Positions 7,542 through 15,817 of a stretch of DNA of 64,000 bases are shown in pieces. Made by a program: the position numbers and the translations under genes. The notes below the pieces were generated by a model. The model did not search any database, was not told the origin of the DNA, and saw only the letters and a list, made by a program, of their open reading frames with translations. How positions within the stretch are numbered: the first letter of the stretch is position 1; every line of letters begins with the position of its first letter. Source of the stretch: an uncultured Flavobacteriales bacterium (GTDB lineage: Bacteria > Bacteroidota > Bacteroidia > Flavobacteriales > UBA1820); assembly GCA_938023515.1 (NCBI GenBank), contig CALJDR010000052.1, forward strand, positions 1 to 64,000. The letters are read 5' to 3'.

Positions 7542-8175
7542 TATCTATTTTTTCTTTGTGTGCCATGAGTTCCACCATATTCTTTACCCGGAGTTTCTTT
7601 AATACCCTGGCCTTATATGTGCTTACCGTCTTTTCATTTATCCCCAGCTCATCCGCCGCTTCCTTATTACGCTTTCCGCCCATCAGTAAATTGATCACCT
7701 CTAATTCGCGGACAGACAGGGTTTTTATTAATTTCCGGCGCAGGCCATTTCGCCGGATCATCATTCCGCTTATGCTCTCTTTCATGTATATCCCACCGGC
7801 GGCCACCGTCCGGACGGCGTGCAGCAATTCCTTGATCGATGCCGATTTATTCAGATATCCCATCGCTCCGGATTTTAGGGTGTACGGTGCATACAATTCA
7901 TCCGGGTGCATCGAATACATCAGTACCCTTAATCGGGGATATATGGTTTTTACCTTCCGCAAAACGTTCAATCCGTTGCCCTGGGGCATTTCGATATCAA
8001 GGATCAGTACATCCGTTTGGGGGTTGTCCGATAAAAGCTGCAGCGTGTCCTGGAGGTTATCGGTGCTGCCGATCAGCGTGATATCATCGGTGCCGGCAAA
8101 AATGTAGGATAGCCCCATTTTTAGGGCGATGTGGTCATCTACCACAATCACATTGATACTCTTTACTTTTTCCAT
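7519..8175 (-). CDS. NarL/FixJ-family response regulator carried by the prophage
   Basis: 218 residues with two standard domains. Residues 1-~125 are a receiver domain with the complete phosphorylation pocket: acidic pair D13/D14, phospho-acceptor D60 in LILDIEMP, switch S88 and conserved K110 in LNKSA. Residues ~150-210 are a LuxR-type helix-turn-helix (TLSVRELEVINLLMGGKRNK and NEKTVSTYKARVLKKL). It therefore should be a phosphorylatable transcription factor. No histidine kinase lies near it; it overlaps the methyltransferase gene upstream and a small unknown gene downstream, inside the phage early operon. It may connect phage or host gene expression to a host kinase, which is inference. Confidence 0.88.
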   Translation of the reverse strand: MEKVKSINVIVVDDHIALKMGLSYIFAGTDDITLIGSTDNLQDTLQLLSDNPQTDVLILDIEMPQGNGLNVLRKVKTIYPRLRVLMYSMHPDELYAPYTLKSGAMGYLNKSASIKELLHAVRTVAAGGIYMKESISGMMIRRNGLRRKLIKTLSVRELEVINLLMGGKRNKEAADELGINEKTVSTYKARVLKKLRVKNMVELMAHKEKIDIVNYGRE

Positions 8176-8945
8176 GCTTCTGATAGTTTTATAGTTATTA
8201 CTTTACTTAATACTTCGTTTATCCTGGTTATGGCACTTCCAAAGTGTTCGGCATTTTTTTCCATGCCAATAAAATTCCGATTGGTGTTAATACAGGCTAT
8301 ACCTGTAGTACCGCTTCCCATGCAATTATCCATTACGGTATCCCCTTCGTTGGTATAAGTACGAATTAGCCACTCATTCAGTTTTATGCTTTTTTCGGTA
8401 GGATGATACATTATGCTGGGATGGGGCTTGGGAAAGCACAAAATAGAGGACGGGTATTTTTTCTCTCTATCGAAAAGGGATTTATCTTCTATCTGTTTGA
8501 AATCGCAATAATTGTTATTTACAATTTGCTTATTAAATCTTTTTTTTCCCTTGATATGCGATGGATCCCCCATAACCATTTGTGGGTTATAGGTTGGTTT
8601 TTTTTTGTAGAAAATCGCGATATGTTCGTGCCTTCTCAATGGCATCCTGTTAGCATTTAAAAAACCGCTTGATAATACCTTGTCCCAAATCAAGTCATAC
8701 CGAAACATTTTGCGATTACTGCATACCAAATCAATAAAAAAGATACCTTGAGCAAATAAGGCTATTACACCGGTATCTTTTATTATCCGGGTATATTGCT
8801 CCCATAATAAATCAAAGGGGATCCTTTTATCTTCCGGATTTTTTGTAATTCCATAGGGCAAATCACATAATATCATATCCACGCTTTTATTTTCAATAGC
8901 TGGCATCAATTCAAGACAATCCCCAAAATATGTTTGTATCGACAT
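8163..8945 (-). CDS. Orphan phage DNA methyltransferase (beta-class, adenine N6 or cytosine N4)
   Basis: 260 residues. The catalytic motif comes first as CDLPYG (D28-Y31), a variant of D/N/S-P-P-Y with Leu for the first Pro, and the SAM-binding motif comes last (DNCMGSGTTG, residues ~206-215, followed by NRNFIGMEKN). That order is the beta class of amino-methyltransferases. No restriction endonuclease accompanies it, so it likely protects phage DNA or marks it for regulation. It abuts the primase-helicase (1 bp gap) and overlaps the response regulator start by 13 bp. Confidence 0.85.
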   Translation of the reverse strand: MSIQTYFGDCLELMPAIENKSVDMILCDLPYGITKNPEDKRIPFDLLWEQYTRIIKDTGVIALFAQGIFFIDLVCSNRKMFRYDLIWDKVLSSGFLNANRMPLRRHEHIAIFYKKKPTYNPQMVMGDPSHIKGKKRFNKQIVNNNYCDFKQIEDKSLFDREKKYPSSILCFPKPHPSIMYHPTEKSIKLNEWLIRTYTNEGDTVMDNCMGSGTTGIACINTNRNFIGMEKNAEHFGSAITRINEVLSKVITIKLSEAWKK

Positions 8946-8946
8946 T

Positions 8947-11820
8947 TTATATTTTCATATCGGACACTTTCGCATCCGGGGTTTCTGCTATCACGAAATA
9001 TTCCACCGATATCTTGGAATTTGGCAGTTTTTCCAGGATACGCCCGTCCTTGGCGTGGCTGTCCGGATTGAGCACATAGCCCCGGAATTTCACCCAGGCA
9101 TCTAAATTCTTTTTGAAGCGGTGGGCAGTCCATTGATCCCGGCGGGCTCCGCCGTTGTTCAAAAAATCCGCATACATTTCGGCCCGTGGGATTTTATCGC
9201 CAAGTCGGTCGCAAATGAAAGTATCCGCCCATTCCATAAAATTCATATCAATCTGCGTCAAAATCTGCCGCAGCTTCACGTTGCTCATAGGCGGGTTGAT
9301 CTTTTGCATTTCCGGAACGCTGGCACATTCTTCCGTGGTGGTCTGCATATAAAATCTTAAACAGAAAGCAAGGAAATTGATATCTTCGTTCCATTCGGCC
9401 TCCGTGTACTTTTCATCGAACAGGGTACGACCACCAAAATCGTCCATTATCTTATGTTCTCCCTGGTATTCGTCCCCGTCCATCTTGGCATGGTACCAAT
9501 CCGAAAACACCGTATAAAGCAAGCGGCGGCTGGTCGAAGGATCTTCCGGGATGATGTAATTGGATGTAAAGATGAATTTGGGGGACTTCTTGAAAGGGAT
9601 GGTATAAGGCGGCAAATTCTTCGGGTTGATACTCATGCCGCCGGTGATCTTGGAAAAAAAGTAATCGAATTTTAGGTACCGGTTGGCATCATCGATCATA
9701 ATTAAATCCGTGTATTCCGTTACGCCCTGGAATAGGTGTTCCCGTTCGGTTAGGCGGCTGTCCCGGCCTTCCTGGTAGTACCATTTTGTAAAGTGTTCCA
9801 GGAAATTAAATACAAAGGATTTTCCGCTTCCTCCGTTACTGTCCCGTCCGTTGCCCAGGCGGTTATCCATCGCGAATACGGCCCAGGTGCGGGCCAGGTC
9901 TTTATAACTGTGCAATAGGTATCCGATGGAGAATATCTTATTTATCAAGTGCTGTTTTTGCTCGGCAGCTTGTTCATCGGATAGGCGGGATCCGGCGATC
10001 TCAAAACGGTTATCCGCAAAATATTGATCCCGCATCCGGGCATCATCGCCGAAGCTGTCCCATTCGGTTTTCCAATGCACCCGCGAACAGTTTATTAAGA
10101 TCTTGAAATAATTGGATGCTTTATCGAAGATTTTAATATCGTACCGCCTGGCAGCCGCATCCCATTCGATCCGGAAAGGGGCATCCTCGCGCAGCTTTAC
10201 CCGGTGGGGGGATATCGTATCTTCCCAGGCACATATCCCGTCCGGGATCCGCCGGTATTGCTCGATCTTTTCCGGGGTGATCTTCCATGCCGCGTTCTGA
10301 AAAAACATCCATTGGTGGTTCATGCCTGCCTTGGTAAAATCCAAGGCAAATTCTTTCATGTTGAACGTAGTGGCATCGGATATAAGGGTAGTTTTCATTA
10401 TCGCGTCCCGCAGGGCCACCGGTAGCCGGCGCTGTTCGGCAAAGGCGTTGATCACCTGGCGCATTTCGGACACTTCGGCCTCGCGTACCACACCATCCTT
10501 GACATATACCACTTGATAGCCGCCTTTCGCGTTCGGGCTTTTTATTAGGCCGTAGCCTTTGCATCGCAGAAAATTAAAGGCATAGGTGGGCGATAAATTG
10601 TAGGTAAGTCCTCCGGATCGGCTGTTATAGCTTTCGTTCCAAAACTGCATCGGATAGGCCGTTTTGACCATATCACGGATATCCCGGATTACCACCCCGC
10701 GCTTGCGGTTTTTCTCGGCCTCCTTGTCCGCATCGGGGGTGTATTTCGATATCTTTAGATCCTGCATCCCGATCCAATCGCGGAAGTCCTTGCCGGGCTT
10801 TCCCCGGTAACTGCGTTCCTTGATCGTATCGGGCAGCCAAAGGGTAAGCAAGTCCAGGTATTTATCCGCCAGGGCGTTCGCGTACCGGATCCCTTCATCG
10901 TCAATATCCGGCACGTTGATTATGGTGTTCGCGTATTTTCGCAGATTGGAATATACCGCGCCCGATATAGGTTCGCTTTCGCTATTGCGCCACACCACAT
11001 TAAAGCCCGCTCCGGCCATATTCATCGCATCCCTGTCCCCGGACATGATAAATACATAGTCCACCTTTGCCGGGCCTTTCGACTTCTTTTCCTCCTGGTC
11101 ATTCTCACCGGCGGGTGCGGGCTCTCTTTCGTTCAGTTTTTCATAGGTCGCTTCCAGGACATCCATACCGAAAAGAAAGGTATCCGGTTTTTTTCCGCAG
11201 TAGCGGAAGCGTCCGCCCTTGTCCTGGCTTAATGGTTGGTATATCTTGGCCCAATTTTTGAAAATCAGCGCGAACATGGGATAATCCGGGGTGGCCGTCC
11301 TGGTAACAAGGTTATCCCCTTCGCGGCGTGTAAAGGCGTTTATTTGGTAAAAATGATATCGATGGCACGTTTCGGGTACGACCATCCCGCCCAGGACTTC
11401 CAGCCCTTTCTCCGTAAAGCCGTCCATTTGGTCGATTTTGTAATAATCCGGATCTGCGGCTGCCGGGGCTTTGCGGTATGTTACGGTAGGCTGGCTCATT
11501 ACCACGGTGGCAGACGGTAATTGTAGCCCCAGCTCGTCCACAATTTCCCGGAGGGCTTGGGCAAAATTCACGCCCCGCACGTGCATCCAATAATTGATGG
11601 CGGGACGGGGGACGGCATCGGCATTAAATACGGTCAATATCCAAAGGCCGTTTTTAGTCCTTACCAGCCCCGCAGACGCATTTTTTTCGCCATCAATACA
11701 GAAAGATATCTTTGCGGCAGAAAGGCTCTTGCGGGCCTTGTATAGGTCAGATCCGAGCAAGTGCTCAAATATCTGAAAACCGCCGTCCGTCAAGTCGTAT
11801 ATCTCGTCCGTATTGATCAT
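8947..11820 (-). CDS. Phage primase-helicase (TOPRIM-like plus SF3-type helicase)
   Basis: 957 residues, the main replication protein of the prophage. The N-terminal 100 residues resemble the DNA-loading domain of primases but lack a zinc finger. A TOPRIM-like region follows: VFIMSGDRDAMNMAGAGF near residue 260 and the acidic VPDIDDEG near 305. The helicase part has Walker A NGGSGKSF near residue 665, Walker B DLIMIDDA near 706 and the downstream KFIFTSNY sensor (~750), the pattern of D5/SF3-like phage helicases. It should unwind and prime phage DNA during replication. The 5' neighbour ends 3 bp before it and the methyltransferase begins 1 bp after it. Confidence 0.85.
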   Translation of the reverse strand: MINTDEIYDLTDGGFQIFEHLLGSDLYKARKSLSAAKISFCIDGEKNASAGLVRTKNGLWILTVFNADAVPRPAINYWMHVRGVNFAQALREIVDELGLQLPSATVVMSQPTVTYRKAPAAADPDYYKIDQMDGFTEKGLEVLGGMVVPETCHRYHFYQINAFTRREGDNLVTRTATPDYPMFALIFKNWAKIYQPLSQDKGGRFRYCGKKPDTFLFGMDVLEATYEKLNEREPAPAGENDQEEKKSKGPAKVDYVFIMSGDRDAMNMAGAGFNVVWRNSESEPISGAVYSNLRKYANTIINVPDIDDEGIRYANALADKYLDLLTLWLPDTIKERSYRGKPGKDFRDWIGMQDLKISKYTPDADKEAEKNRKRGVVIRDIRDMVKTAYPMQFWNESYNSRSGGLTYNLSPTYAFNFLRCKGYGLIKSPNAKGGYQVVYVKDGVVREAEVSEMRQVINAFAEQRRLPVALRDAIMKTTLISDATTFNMKEFALDFTKAGMNHQWMFFQNAAWKITPEKIEQYRRIPDGICAWEDTISPHRVKLREDAPFRIEWDAAARRYDIKIFDKASNYFKILINCSRVHWKTEWDSFGDDARMRDQYFADNRFEIAGSRLSDEQAAEQKQHLINKIFSIGYLLHSYKDLARTWAVFAMDNRLGNGRDSNGGSGKSFVFNFLEHFTKWYYQEGRDSRLTEREHLFQGVTEYTDLIMIDDANRYLKFDYFFSKITGGMSINPKNLPPYTIPFKKSPKFIFTSNYIIPEDPSTSRRLLYTVFSDWYHAKMDGDEYQGEHKIMDDFGGRTLFDEKYTEAEWNEDINFLAFCLRFYMQTTTEECASVPEMQKINPPMSNVKLRQILTQIDMNFMEWADTFICDRLGDKIPRAEMYADFLNNGGARRDQWTAHRFKKNLDAWVKFRGYVLNPDSHAKDGRILEKLPNSKISVEYFVIAETPDAKVSDMKI

Positions 11821-11823
11821 TTT

Positions 11824-12099
11824 TTATAAGTGCCGTATTTTAGTGTAGTCGTTAGAAAATTCATAGTCTGGATTTAGGTGTATCCAAAGGCAGCATAATT
11901 TTACGGCCAGCTCCTTTTTTTCGTCCGGAAGGTTGGCCAGGTTGTAACTGTGTCCCCGATCCAATCGATGTAAGGCCCGGAATACCTTTTCCTTGGTATT
12001 TTTTGCTTCTTCCGGGCCGTATTTTTCGTATAGGTCGAACAGTTCGCCCACATCGTTAAGTCGGTAGCGCGATAGATCTTCCGTATCAATGCTTGGCAT
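11824..12099 (-). CDS. Small phage early protein, unknown
   Basis: 91 residues, charged and helical (MPSIDTEDLSRYRLNDVGEL...). It overlaps the preceding gene by 14 bp and ends 3 bp before the primase-helicase, so it is tightly coupled in the early operon. No family recognised. Confidence 0.55.
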   Translation of the reverse strand: MPSIDTEDLSRYRLNDVGELFDLYEKYGPEEAKNTKEKVFRALHRLDRGHSYNLANLPDEKKELAVKLCCLWIHLNPDYEFSNDYTKIRHL

Positions 12100-12343
12100 A
12101 GTATTCCCGTAGTTCCTTTTGTACTTCGTTCAAAAGTTCATCCTCGCCGTTTTCGTCCAAATTAAGGGCCCCGGTAAGGCTGGGTACCTTCCGCCGGATC
12201 TCGGCCAGGTATCCGCGTAGATCTTCCTTTTCAAGTTTTTGATCTTCTTTCGCCAGGCCGAGCACCGTTACCCGAAGTAAGGCCCTGTACTTTTGGTATT
12301 CGGGGGTGCCCTGCTTAACGATGGGATATTTTGCTTTTTTCAT
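12086..12343 (-). CDS. Small phage early protein, unknown
   Basis: 85 residues from the ATG at 12343 (MKKAKYPIVKQGTPEYQKY...). I prefer this start because it follows the stop of the upstream gene directly; a longer reading from 12409 would overlap that gene by 65 bp. The protein is lysine- and glutamate-rich and helical (KEDQKLEKEDLRGYLAEIR). No family recognised. Confidence 0.5.
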   Translation of the reverse strand: MKKAKYPIVKQGTPEYQKYRALLRVTVLGLAKEDQKLEKEDLRGYLAEIRRKVPSLTGALNLDENGEDELLNEVQKELREYYAKH

Positions 12344-12344
12344 A

Positions 12345-12566
12345 TTACGGATGGTTAATAATGCCTTTTTCTGCTTGTTTCCGTTGGACATCAGCAATGA
12401 ATTTGCCAAAACCGTCCAAACAAATACTTTTTACTTCATCCTTGTCGAAAGTGTTTTTCTCTGCTTTATCCAGCTTGGATAATATTTCTCCAATTACCAG
12501 ATTGCCAACCAGCGTAAATAGAATTAAAGAGCTTGCGTTACTTTCTTGTGTTTCCATGATAATCAA
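12345..12566 (-). CDS. Small phage early protein, unknown
   Basis: 73 residues. Residues 8-30 are hydrophobic (SSLILFTLVGNLVIGEILSK) and could be a membrane or buried helix; the rest is charged. Second gene of the leftward early operon. No family recognised. Confidence 0.45.
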   Translation of the reverse strand: MIIMETQESNASSLILFTLVGNLVIGEILSKLDKAEKNTFDKDEVKSICLDGFGKFIADVQRKQAEKGIINHP

Positions 12567-12586
12567 TTATTTAGTTATTAAATGAG

Positions 12587-12793
12587 TTATTTTTTACGAG
12601 TTATCTGCGTAATAGTGTCATCCACTTTCCGGACTGAAAAATGAATATCCTTGGTTTTTTTTAGCCGGCTGGCGGCAACACGGAGGGCCTGTGTTTCCCG
12701 ATAATCGGCAGCGATCAAAGTATAATCGCCCGGTTTGATTGACTCAAGAGTACCCGTCCATGTAACAGTAGTTTTTGGGGTTTTCGTATCCAT
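12587..12793 (-). CDS. First gene of the prophage early operon, unknown
   Basis: 68 residues, start MDTKTPKTTVTWTGTLESI. It is the first gene leftward of the early promoter and operator at 12825-12885, the position where lambda-like phages place Cro or antirepressor genes, but I see no helix-turn-helix; the sequence looks like a small beta/alpha protein (LIAADYRETQALRVAASRL). Function unknown. Confidence 0.5.
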   Translation of the reverse strand: MDTKTPKTTVTWTGTLESIKPGDYTLIAADYRETQALRVAASRLKKTKDIHFSVRKVDDTITQITRKK

Positions 12794-12824
12794 TACTTAC
12801 TTACTTTTTTTATATATATTAGCG

Positions 12825-12885
12825 TTGATAATTAACCGTGCTTATTATCAAGGCAAATATATTACATAATGCAATAAATAACCAA
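12825..12885 (-). promoter_or_regulatory. Leftward early promoter with inverted-repeat operator
   Basis: Leftward, TTG (12885-12883) and TATATTTG (12861-12854) are 21 bp apart, matching the Bacteroidota promoter consensus. Directly downstream lies an inverted repeat TTGATAAT (12825-12832) / ATTATCAA (12844-12851), placed so that a bound dimer would block early transcription. The divergent CI-like repressor gene starts 15 bp to the right, the natural candidate to bind here. Confidence 0.65.
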
Positions 12886-12899
12886 GAAAATATAGCGAA

Positions 12900-13292
12900 A
12901 TGCAAATATTTAACATTATAGAAAGATTAAAGACTGTTTTTCAAGTTGATAGCGATGTTGATTTAGCTAAAATTTTAGGTATAAAACAGCCCACAATATC
13001 ATCATGGAGAAAAAGAAACACCATCGACTATGAATTGATATTTACAAAATGTAATAACATTAACTTCGATTGGTTGCTTACCGGAGAGGGCAAAATGGAA
13101 AGATCAGAGGAAAAAAATGATGCTAAATGCGCTTTATGCACAGAAAAAGACCGTACCATCGCGGCCATGACCGATCAAATAGCCGCGAAGGATGAAATAA
13201 TCCGACTCCTAAAAGGGGGAGGGAAAACACAACGTTCTGCCCCATATTCGGGCAATGTATCAGAAGGGCGCAGTTGCCAGCCTAAAGAGTAA
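12900..13292 (+). CDS. CI-type prophage repressor
   Basis: 130 residues. Residues 1-~65 are the CI N-terminal helix-turn-helix: IERLKTVFQVDSDVDLAKIL, then GIKQPTISSWRKRNTI and FDWLLTGEGK, the typical end of this domain. The C-terminal part is short, with no LexA-like peptidase; it holds two cysteines and a heptad-like segment (EKDRTIAAMTDQIAAKDEII) that probably dimerises the protein. It is transcribed rightward, divergent from the early operon, and followed by a lipoprotein gene. It should maintain lysogeny by silencing the early promoter at 12854-12885. Without a peptidase domain, induction must work by a route other than self-cleavage. Confidence 0.85.
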   Translation: MQIFNIIERLKTVFQVDSDVDLAKILGIKQPTISSWRKRNTIDYELIFTKCNNINFDWLLTGEGKMERSEEKNDAKCALCTEKDRTIAAMTDQIAAKDEIIRLLKGGGKTQRSAPYSGNVSEGRSCQPKE

Positions 13293-13327
13293 TTTTATAG
13301 TAAAATATTAACTATCAAATAAATGAT

Positions 13328-13834
13328 ATGAAAAAAACATTATTACTATTGCTGACGCTGGGGCTGGTTATCGGGTGTTCATCCCCTGAAAAAGAGGCCC
13401 AAAAATTGATTACCAAACATCTGCAGGAAACCCTTGACGACTGGGGTAGCTATGAGTCAGTTAAATTCAGTGGATTGGACTCCGCTTTTACTTCGGTAGA
13501 AGAAACAGAATTATATATTAACACGTACAATAAATATGATAGCTTGCTTAAATCCGCTAAAAAAAACACTGAAAAAATGCTTTTAGCCTCTAACCAATGG
13601 GAATCTGCTTCATATAGAGACCAAGCTGAATCGGATCTGTCTTTGGCAAATAGTTGCTATGATCTTGTTCTTTTTACTGATTCTATGTTTGTTCCCGAAT
13701 TTAAAGGGTGGGCGACGATCCATACCTATCGGGCCAATAATGTCCTGGGGGCAAAGATCATCACCAAAGAAAAATACACCTTCGATCCGGAGATAACCAA
13801 GATCATAAAAATCGAAAAAGTAGATGGGGATTGA
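13328..13834 (+). CDS. Prophage-encoded lipoprotein (candidate moron)
   Basis: 168 residues with a clear lipoprotein signal: MKKTLLLLLTLGLVIG followed by C17 (GCSS). The mature part is charged and helical in its first 100 residues and ends in a mixed region. No family recognised. It lies 35 bp downstream of the repressor on the same strand and before the attachment site, so it should be expressed in the lysogen. Genes in that position often alter the host surface or exclude other phages; for this one that is an inference. Confidence 0.7.
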   Translation: MKKTLLLLLTLGLVIGCSSPEKEAQKLITKHLQETLDDWGSYESVKFSGLDSAFTSVEETELYINTYNKYDSLLKSAKKNTEKMLLASNQWESASYRDQAESDLSLANSCYDLVLFTDSMFVPEFKGWATIHTYRANNVLGAKIITKEKYTFDPEITKIIKIEKVDGD

Positions 13835-13868
13835 TTTTTTAACATTATATCTCGATGCTATTGAATTG

Positions 13869-13916
13869 GTAGCGAGTACGTAGCGAGGTCTTGATCCGGG
13901 ACAAATTCGGGACAAA
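13869..13916. repeat. Two pairs of direct repeats beside attR (possible integrase arm sites)
   Basis: GTAGCGAG occurs at 13869-13876 and 13880-13887, and CGGGACAAA at 13897-13905 and 13908-13916; in each pair the copies are 11 bp apart. The inverse of GTAGCGAG (CTCGCTAC) recurs at 14005-14012 inside the presumed attachment core. The helical spacing and location fit integrase or excisionase binding sites. Confidence 0.45.
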
Positions 13917-13995
13917 ACAGGCAAAAAAAAACGAAAAAACGAAAGAATAAAGGATTAAATAACAGGTAGTTACAAAAACGTGCTATAAAAAATAA

Positions 13996-14016
13996 AGTCC
14001 AGCTCTCGCTACAACA
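13996..14016 (+). other. Probable attR: tRNA 3'-end fragment
   Basis: AGTCCAGCTCTCGCTACA (13996-14013) looks like the T-stem, acceptor strand (CTCTCGC) and end of a tRNA, but no matching 5' part is present upstream. A rho-independent terminator follows directly, as after a tRNA gene. Coding content also changes here from phage to chromosomal. This is what remains at the right end when an element inserts into a tRNA 3' end; the restored tRNA should be at the left end, outside the window. Confidence 0.5.
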
Positions 14017-14043
14017 AAAGCAGAGATTGTTCTCTGCTTTTTT
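14017..14043 (+). terminator. Rightward terminator after the tRNA fragment
   Basis: Perfect 10-bp stem AAAGCAGAGA (14017-14026) with TCTCTGCTTT (14031-14040), loop TTGT, then more T. It probably belonged to the tRNA gene interrupted by the prophage. Confidence 0.8.
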
Positions 14044-14082
14044 ATTTATCTGCCATGAAAAAAGTATCTATTAATAATAGTA

Positions 14083-14721
14083 GTGATGGGATTATTCAGT
14101 TGCTTCCACAAAAACCAATCGCCGGAAGAAGAGTTTTGGGGATGGTTCAAGGATTACGGGCAAGAATTTGTATCGTTGGGCGGAGTATCCGACGAAAGGA
14201 TATACTCCTTATTGGATCCATTGGCAGAGCATCTTGAAGAATATTGTGCCGGATTAACCTTTGAAATAGGCTACGATGAAACCTCCAAAACATATGAATT
14301 AGTCATATCTGCGGACGGGAACAAAAAACTGTTCCCGCAAGTAGAAAAATTGGCCGGCGATGCTCCTGTCATCAAGAATTGGAAAATAACCGCTTTCAGA
14401 CAGCCCAAAAGCAACCAATGGCCTATCCAGTATCAAGGATATACTTTCGACCCGGCAAAAATATTTTTCTACCCTTTAGGGAATGGTAGCCCGGATCTGA
14501 CAAAAATAAATATCGAAGTCGTATATCCGGATTATGAAGGGGCTAATCACAATCTGTTTTTAGGGGGGACGTTTTTACTCCTCGATGCTTTGATCGGCGA
14601 AAAATCTACCGAATTGGATATTGCCCATCTGGATGTATCCAAAACCCCTGATAATACCGGCGAATACAAACTATATCCTTTAAGCCAGCTTAGAGAGTAT
14701 ATAAAGTCAAAAAAACAATAG
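14083..14721 (+). CDS. Hypothetical protein next to the prophage
   Basis: 212 residues from a GTG start at 14083 (ATG follows as the next codon). The protein begins MMGLFSCFHKNQSPEEEFWG and has an N-terminal acidic helical part and a central region (VIKNWKITAFRQPKSNQWP) reminiscent of DUF695-like proteins, though I am not certain. No signal peptide. It is the first chromosomal gene after the attachment site, with its own terminator at 14784-14816. Confidence 0.55.
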   Translation: MMGLFSCFHKNQSPEEEFWGWFKDYGQEFVSLGGVSDERIYSLLDPLAEHLEEYCAGLTFEIGYDETSKTYELVISADGNKKLFPQVEKLAGDAPVIKNWKITAFRQPKSNQWPIQYQGYTFDPAKIFFYPLGNGSPDLTKINIEVVYPDYEGANHNLFLGGTFLLLDALIGEKSTELDIAHLDVSKTPDNTGEYKLYPLSQLREYIKSKKQ

Positions 14722-14783
14722 ACAGGCAATCGTTCTGAAATACTCTGAAGCCGGATTCGGTAATCCGAGGTTTTACCCGACTA

Positions 14784-14816
14784 AAAAGCAGGAACAATTC
14801 GTTCCTGCTTTTTCTT
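14784..14816 (+). terminator. Rightward terminator
   Basis: Stem AAAAGCAGGAAC (14784-14795) with GTTCCTGCTTTT (14801-14812), loop AATTC, then T-rich sequence. It ends the 14083-14721 gene. Confidence 0.85.
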
Positions 14817-14841
14817 TTATAACCACCTATTATTATAGGCT

Positions 14842-15583
14842 CTATTCTATATTCCCGGGGGCGACAAAGAAACTGCGGACTTGGGGCTCTATAATCAAAG
14901 AATCGACATACACACGGACATCGTCGGCATCCATCAGTGGAGAATCAATCTGCATCTACCGGAATGTGCCGTCCTTTTGCGGCGCAACAAGGGCCGTTCT
15001 GCCGAAGCGCAGATTGAACAAACGCCCGTTTACGATCGCATAATTGTTCCTGTCCGCTGTAAGGAAGGCAATGTAATCCACTTTGGAATCCTTGGTATCA
15101 AACTGCCCCTGCCCCATAATATCCGGATTGTTCCGGGAAGATATGTGCGAGTTATATTCATTTTCATCCACATCCGTGAGTACCAGGATCAGGAAAAATA
15201 TTTCATCTTCTTTTTCGCCGATGTAAGGCGTATTATTGACATTGTGCCTTGTAAAAAAGGATTCGTAAAAAATAGTACGGCCCTCAAGCTGCACTTCTCC
15301 GCCTACGTTCCCCGAACTGCTGAAAGTACCTTTCATCGGGATTTCGTAATGGGGCTCCGGAAATACACCTACCATCGGCAGTTGAGAATCCTTATAGTAA
15401 GAGATACGGCTAATATCATCGTTCAGCATTTTCAGGTCCCAGGTTTCCGGATCCTCCCGGTTTAAGACGTGTTGACGGGCATTGTCCTCCGTCCAAATCC
15501 CGATTGCCGGGTTTTTCGTTTTATTCCCGGTCGAGCAGGAGAATGCCATCGGGCAAAGTAAAAAGTACAGGATAGTTTTTCAT
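14842..15583 (-). pseudogene. Broken lipoprotein-like gene (start frameshift and in-frame TAG)
   Basis: The main reading frame runs leftward from about 15575 to a TAG at 14956-14958, encoding ~200 residues. The same frame continues immediately after that TAG for 37 more sensible residues (MQIDSPLMDADDVRVYVDSL...) to a second TAG at 14842-14844. At the other end, the ATG at 15583 is out of frame; removing one A from its five-A run would give MKTILYFLLCPMAFSCST, a good lipoprotein signal peptide. So both ends carry a lesion. A shortened protein could still start at the internal ATG at 15549 (MAFSCST) but would lack its signal. Family not recognised. Confidence 0.6.
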
Positions 15584-15817
15584 TTTCCATAAAGATTAGC
15601 CATGGAAATTAAACAATTTTAAAAGTATAATCAAAAACTGCAAAAAATAATCAGAAATATTTTAACTACAATCAAACAAATATTATATTTGAAATAACTA
15701 CAACAAAGGTGATATTTAGTAAAAAACAAATACAACAATAATCTAAAGCACTACTAAACAGTCATAAAGGACTGGAAAAATACATTATACTTTTTACTAA
15801 CTAAAACACATGTCAGC

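Noticed and set aside
1..14043. Whole prophage counted as complete
   Set aside because: No integrase, large terminase, portal, tape measure or lysis genes in the window; the left part is missing at the contig end.
14055..14237. 60-codon frame starting at the ATG after the attR terminator
   Set aside because: Overlaps the longer 14083-14721 gene in another frame and lacks protein-like sequence.
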